From PVC group bacterium (GTDB lineage: Bacteria; Auribacterota; Erginobacteria; Erginobacterales; Erginobacteraceae): 35,623 nucleotides of DNA. Where the stretch lies: positions 1 to 35,623 of the forward strand of contig PWXJ01000173.1 in NCBI GenBank assembly GCA_003561965.1. The letters run 5' to 3'. This document shows, one piece after another, positions 32,732 through 35,623 of the stretch; the stretch's first letter is position 1, and the number at the start of each line of letters is the position of its first letter. Position numbers and translations under genes: made by a program. Below the pieces are notes generated by a model. It was not told where the DNA came from. It did no database searches and saw only the letters and a program-made list of their open reading frames with translations.

Positions 32732-33649
32732 TCACTCCGTCAAATCTTCGATAACCGGCGTTGAAGCCACCTCGTAGGTCTCCCCGTCGGAGGTGAAGAT
32801 GATGTGGCCGTGGTAGTCGGTCCGCATCACCCGGGTCCCGGCTCTCCGCAGCCGGTTCATCACCTCCCAGTCGGGGTGGCTGAAGCGGTTGCGTTTCCCG
32901 GCCGAGATCACCGCCACCTCGGGGTTGACCATCGCGAAGAACTCCGGCGTGGTCGAGGTGCTTGAGCCGTGGTGTCCGGTATTGAGAACGGTTGACTTTA
33001 GCCGGGCCCCGGAAGAGACCATCAATCCTTCCAGTTCTCGTTCGGCGTCCCCGGTGTTGATAAAGGAGAAGTTCCCGTACTCGACCCTGGTCACAATCGA
33101 CTGGTTGTTGATATTCATAAAGGAACGGCGCTCCAGCGGCAGGGTCGGGCCCAGAACCTGGACGGTGACGTGGTCGCCGAACGGGATCAGGTCGCCGGCG
33201 GTCGGGACCTTGACCGGGATCTCCCGCTCCCGGGCCAGTTCCAGCATCCTTTCGTAGGCCGAGACCGTGTGCGGGTAGCCGGAATCGTAAATCACCCCGA
33301 CCGGAAACTCCTCCATAATCGCCGGCACCCCGCCGATATGGTCGGCGTGGGGGTGGGTCACCACTATCACGTCGACCCGGTCCAGTCCCAGGGACTTCAT
33401 CAGGGGGATTATGGTATCCTGTCCGGCGTCGTAGCGCGAGTGGCGGGTGCCCATCTGGCCGGCGTCGAGCAGCATCGTCTTGCCCTCCGGGCTGATCACC
33501 AGCGTGGCGTCGCCCTGGCGGACATCGATCACGATCACCCGCAGCGGATCGGTCTCCGCCGCCCGCGCCGTCAGCGAAAATAGCAGCCCGCCGGCCGCCA
33601 GCAGAATGACCAGCGCCAGCACCGTCCTGTGATGGCGAAAAATATTCAT
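32732..33649 (-). CDS. Secreted metallo-beta-lactamase-fold protein, ComEC C-terminal-like
   Basis: A 305-residue protein. The N-terminal signal sequence (VLALVILLAAGGLLF) ends in TARA|AET, so export is likely. The MBL fold follows: LRVIVIDVRQGDATLVISPE, metal motif THPHADHIGG (about 99-108), FINTGDAERELEG, and LNTGHHGSSTSTTPEFFAM. This matches the stand-alone C-terminal hydrolase domain related to ComEC/Rec2, not the membrane channel. Such secreted MBL proteins are suggested to be nucleases or phosphodiesterases; no activity can be assigned. A GGGAGGAGAT site precedes ATG 33649. It is divergent from the flavin reductase gene and has its own terminator. Confidence 0.82.
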   Translation of the reverse strand: MNIFRHHRTVLALVILLAAGGLLFSLTARAAETDPLRVIVIDVRQGDATLVISPEGKTMLLDAGQMGTRHSRYDAGQDTIIPLMKSLGLDRVDVIVVTHPHADHIGGVPAIMEEFPVGVIYDSGYPHTVSAYERMLELAREREIPVKVPTAGDLIPFGDHVTVQVLGPTLPLERRSFMNINNQSIVTRVEYGNFSFINTGDAERELEGLMVSSGARLKSTVLNTGHHGSSTSTTPEFFAMVNPEVAVISAGKRNRFSHPDWEVMNRLRRAGTRVMRTDYHGHIIFTSDGETYEVASTPVIEDLTE

Positions 33650-33703
33650 ATCTCCTCCCGGTTATGGATTATCGATAGGATAGTTAGTAACCATTACTAT
33701 GAC

Positions 33704-33719
33704 ACTATAACACTTCCCG
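33704..33719 (-). promoter_or_regulatory. Putative extended -10 promoter of the MBL gene
   Basis: Minus-strand CGGGAAGTGTTATAGT contains an extended -10, TGT-TATAGT, 55 bases before ATG 33649. No good -35 is seen 17 bases upstream. The first 13 bases match the plus-strand sequence at 33808-33820 exactly. Confidence 0.45.
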
Positions 33720-33807
33720 CCGCCGCCGGCCAGAATAAACCGGAGAAATCATCCAAATTGTCTCATCGCCCCGGCCGCCGGGGGAAGTTTCGGATTTTCC
33801 TCCGAAC

Positions 33808-33823
33808 CGGGAAGTGTTATGAT
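33808..33823 (+). promoter_or_regulatory. Putative extended -10 promoter of the flavin reductase gene
   Basis: Plus-strand CGGGAAGTGTTATGAT contains an extended -10, TGT-TATGAT, 50 bases before ATG 33873. The -35 position reads only TTTTCC. The 13-base block CGGGAAGTGTTAT is the exact inverted copy of the minus-strand one, 88 bases away. Confidence 0.45.
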
Positions 33824-33872
33824 CGGAGCGGTGGAAGGGAATTTATCGAGAATAAGTGAAAAGGAGGTGGTG

Positions 33873-34484
33873 ATGAAGGTTTCACTGGGAGCGAAGACCC
33901 TGGCCCCGGCGCCGGTTTACGTCGTCGGGACCTACGATCAAGCGGGTCGGGCCAATGCGGCGGCGGTCTCCTGGGCGGGGATCTGCTGTTCGAAGCCGCC
34001 CTGCCTGGCGGTCTCCCTGCGGGAGGCCACCTGTACCTACCACAATATCCTCGCCCGGGAGGCGTTCACCGTCAATATCCCCACCGAAGAGCAGGCGGAG
34101 CCCGCCGATTACTTCGGCCTGGCCTCGGGGAAGGAGACCGACAAGTTGGCCGCCGCCGGCTTGACCGCGGTGAAGAGCGACCTGGTCGACGCCCCCTGTA
34201 TCGAAGAGTTTCCCCTGGTCCTGGAGTGTTCGCTCTTCCGGACCTTCGAATTGGGCCTGCACACGATGTTCGTCGGCGAGATCAGGGACGTCAAGGCGGA
34301 AGAAGCCGTTCTCGGGGAGAAGCGGGTGCTCGACCTGGGAAGGCTGAAGCCGTTCATATTCTCCCCCGGGGACCGGATGTATTACCGGCTGGGAGAGAAG
34401 CTCGGCCCGGCCTTCTCGATCGGGGAGAAGTTCAGATCAGGGCGTGGAGCTTCTCCTCCAGGGGGGCGAAGTCGGAGCCGGTGA
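33873..34484 (+). CDS. Flavin reductase family protein (FMN-binding split barrel)
   Basis: The track starts at 33819, inside the putative promoter. ATG 33873 follows a perfect AAGGAGGTGGTG and is certainly better. The 203-residue protein has the split-barrel signature: VYVVGTYDQAGRANAAAVSW near the N-terminus, CCSKPPCLAVSLREATCTYH, AFTVNIPTEEQAEPADYFGL, and LGLHTMFVGEIRDVKAEEAV. Family members bind FMN and use NAD(P)H or act as ferric or flavin reductases, and some are redox partners of other enzymes. The last 17 residues (SGRGASPPGGRSRSR) are translated from glyA antisense DNA and are probably an added tail; typical relatives end near GEKFR. Confidence 0.88.
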   Translation: MKVSLGAKTLAPAPVYVVGTYDQAGRANAAAVSWAGICCSKPPCLAVSLREATCTYHNILAREAFTVNIPTEEQAEPADYFGLASGKETDKLAAAGLTAVKSDLVDAPCIEEFPLVLECSLFRTFELGLHTMFVGEIRDVKAEEAVLGEKRVLDLGRLKPFIFSPGDRMYYRLGEKLGPAFSIGEKFRSGRGASPPGGRSRSR

Positions 34485-34857
34485 AGCAGTAGCGGAGGTC
34501 GAGGAAACGCTTCCGGAATTTTTTGACCTCTTCCTTGAGGTTCTTTCCGTCCAGGACTACGGAGCGGATCATCCCGGCCAGCTCGGCGAAGTCGTCTTCC
34601 TCCATTCCGAAGCGGGTCATCTCCGAGACCCCGAGGCGGAGGCCGCCGGCGGCGGAGAAGCCCTCGTCCTGGGGACGGGCCTGGTAGTTGACGATAATGT
34701 TGTTCTCCTCCAACCGCCGGGCGGCTTCCGGTCCCTTCCCGTAACCGACGCTGACCACCACCTGGTGGGTCTCGGTCCAGCCCAGCTTCCGGTCGCCGGC
34801 CACTTCCACCCCGGCCTCGTCGAGGGCCCGGGCGAAGGCCCGGGCGTTGGCCACCAC
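34432..34857 (-). CDS. glyA: Serine hydroxymethyltransferase, C-terminal part after in-frame TAG
   Basis: This segment is in the same frame as 34870-35623, separated only by TAG at 34870-34872 plus YQPK codons. It covers the C-terminal domain: VVANARAFARALDEAGVEVA, THQVVVSVG, LEENNIIVNYQARPQDEGFS, then LRLGVSEMTRFGMEEDDFAE, all standard SHMT regions. The GTG at 34857 lacks a ribosome-binding site and sits in the middle of a helix, so independent translation is unlikely. The end overlaps the flavin reductase gene tail-to-tail by 53 bases. It is listed separately because the frame is formally broken. Confidence 0.8.
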   Translation of the reverse strand: MVANARAFARALDEAGVEVAGDRKLGWTETHQVVVSVGYGKGPEAARRLEENNIIVNYQARPQDEGFSAAGGLRLGVSEMTRFGMEEDDFAELAGMIRSVVLDGKNLKEEVKKFRKRFLDLRYCFTGSDFAPLEEKLHALI

Positions 34858-34869
34858 CTTCGGCTGGTA

Positions 34870-35623
34870 CTACTCCTTGAAGGCGTTCATCTCGTAGGCG
34901 GCCATCAGCAATCCGAGCAGGGTGCCCAGGTGGTGGTTGGAGACCGAACCGGGGAAGGTCCGGGAGAGGACCGACTCCCAGAGCGGCCAGCGGCAGTCGT
35001 CGCGGGAGTAGTTTCCGGCCACGATCCCCCGCTGGGTGCCGAAGAAGGTCTTGTGAGTGGATCCGGTGACGAACTCGGCCCCCTCCTTGAAAGGTTCCTG
35101 GAAGTGGGGTCCGTTCAGCCCCAGGACGTGGGCCATATCGTACATCAGGACCGACCTCGGGGAGAGTTCGTCGATCAGCTCCCGGAGTTCGGCCACCGGC
35201 TCCCGGTAGAGGATCATCGACTTGCCGAGGATGACCAGCTCGGGTTGGTGTTCGGCGATCAGGTAGCGGCAGGCCTCGATGTCGATCTGGTAGGGGTTGT
35301 CGGGCAGGACCGGGAAGTTGACCACCGCCGGGCTTTCGGTCACCGGGTCGCGGGCGACGTAGTCCCGCAGCGCCCCCATCGGCTGGGAGCTTAAATGCCC
35401 GCCCCGGATGATGTGGTGGTTCATCACCCTCCGCAGCCGCCGCGGTTCGCGCTTGCGGGCGCCGAAGTTGATCCGGTGGACCATCGCCGAGAAGAGGGCG
35501 GTGTTGGCCATCTGCCCGGAGATCAGGCGGGTCTCCACCTCCCGGCAGCCGAGAAAGGCCCTGAGTTCCGCCTCCAGAAGCTTCTCCACCTTCCCGATGA
35601 ACTCCGCTCCCTGGTAGTAGAAG
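34870..35623 (-). CDS. glyA: Serine hydroxymethyltransferase, N-terminal part (start off window, ends at in-frame TAG)
   Basis: The track's GTG 35589 is internal. The open frame continues to the edge with FYYQGAEFIGK, which matches the RYYGG.E.ID segment after the SHMT N-terminus. About 30 residues are missing. Then come LISGQMANTALFSAMV (SHMT SGSxAN region), LMYDMAHVLGL (DxAHxxGL) and the PLP-lysine motif GSTHKTFFGTQRGIVAG. The sequence is a diverged SHMT branch. SHMT interconverts serine and glycine with tetrahydrofolate and links naturally to the gcv genes 2.5 kb away. The frame ends ...AYEMNAFKE-TAG-YQPKVV; homologues such as E. coli GlyA read FKTYQQQV without an extra codon. Confidence 0.85.
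   Translation of the reverse strand, partial: FYYQGAEFIGKVEKLLEAELRAFLGCREVETRLISGQMANTALFSAMVHRINFGARKREPRRLRRVMNHHIIRGGHLSSQPMGALRDYVARDPVTESPAVVNFPVLPDNPYQIDIEACRYLIAEHQPELVILGKSMILYREPVAELRELIDELSPRSVLMYDMAHVLGLNGPHFQEPFKEGAEFVTGSTHKTFFGTQRGIVAGNYSRDDCRWPLWESVLSRTFPGSVSNHHLGTLLGLLMAAYEMNAFKE

Noticed and set aside
33629-33859. 76-aa plus-strand ORF
   Set aside because: It spans the divergent promoter region and contains no recognisable feature; the flavin reductase starts at 33873.

Overview
This window is high-GC bacterial DNA, dense in protein genes. It has strong Shine-Dalgarno sites (e.g. AAGGAGGTGGTG before the flavin reductase gene) and CGG-rich arginine usage. Lipoprotein, NfeD/flotillin-like and surface-polysaccharide genes suggest an envelope-bearing, probably uncultured bacterium. 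I cannot name the phylum from sequence alone. I see no tRNA, rRNA, CRISPR array, transposase or phage gene. No gene-free stretch exceeds 300 bases; the longest gaps are 265-508 and 21011-21194.

Layout. 1-3.3 kb holds small housekeeping genes: an alpha-CTD-like protein cut by the left edge (minus), a sodium/calcium exchanger split by an in-frame TAG, a mini zinc-ribbon protein, a MazG-like pair (minus), a small conserved protein and a DUF457-like membrane protein. 3.3-5.8 kb is a large YfhO-like membrane protein (minus). 5.96-10.7 kb is a membrane-microdomain island: full-length NfeD, short NfeD, FloA, a proline-rich membrane-anchored protein and a second, nearly identical FloA. Two 7-bp-period repeat arrays and a dispersed palindromic repeat lie inside it.

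10.8-25.7 kb is a co-directional surface-glycan gene cluster. It encodes a TPR membrane protein, radical SAM/SPASM enzyme, Wzx-like flippase, AlkP-superfamily phosphohydrolase, ThiH/HydG-like radical SAM enzyme, B12-type radical SAM enzyme, CapK/PaaK-like adenylating enzyme, methyltransferase, polysaccharide pyruvyltransferase-like protein, GT2 and GT4. An orphan BMP-family lipoprotein follows. No initiating glycosyl-1-phosphate transferase, Wzy polymerase or Wzz is visible here.

26.8-32.6 kb is amino-acid/one-carbon metabolism: a PALP-family PLP enzyme with its own promoter, a 96-aa unknown, then gcvH-gcvPA-gcvPB and a small methyltransferase. gcvT is not present. 32.7-34.5 kb has a divergent pair, a secreted ComEC-like metallo-beta-lactamase protein (minus) and a flavin reductase (plus). 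Their putative -10 regions carry the same 13-bp sequence in opposite orientation. The right edge holds a serine hydroxymethyltransferase (glyA, minus) interrupted by an in-frame TAG that looks like a GTA duplication; its N-terminus lies off the window.

The most interesting points are the two in-frame amber codons, the glycan cluster with three different radical SAM enzymes, the duplicated flotillin, and the matched divergent promoters.
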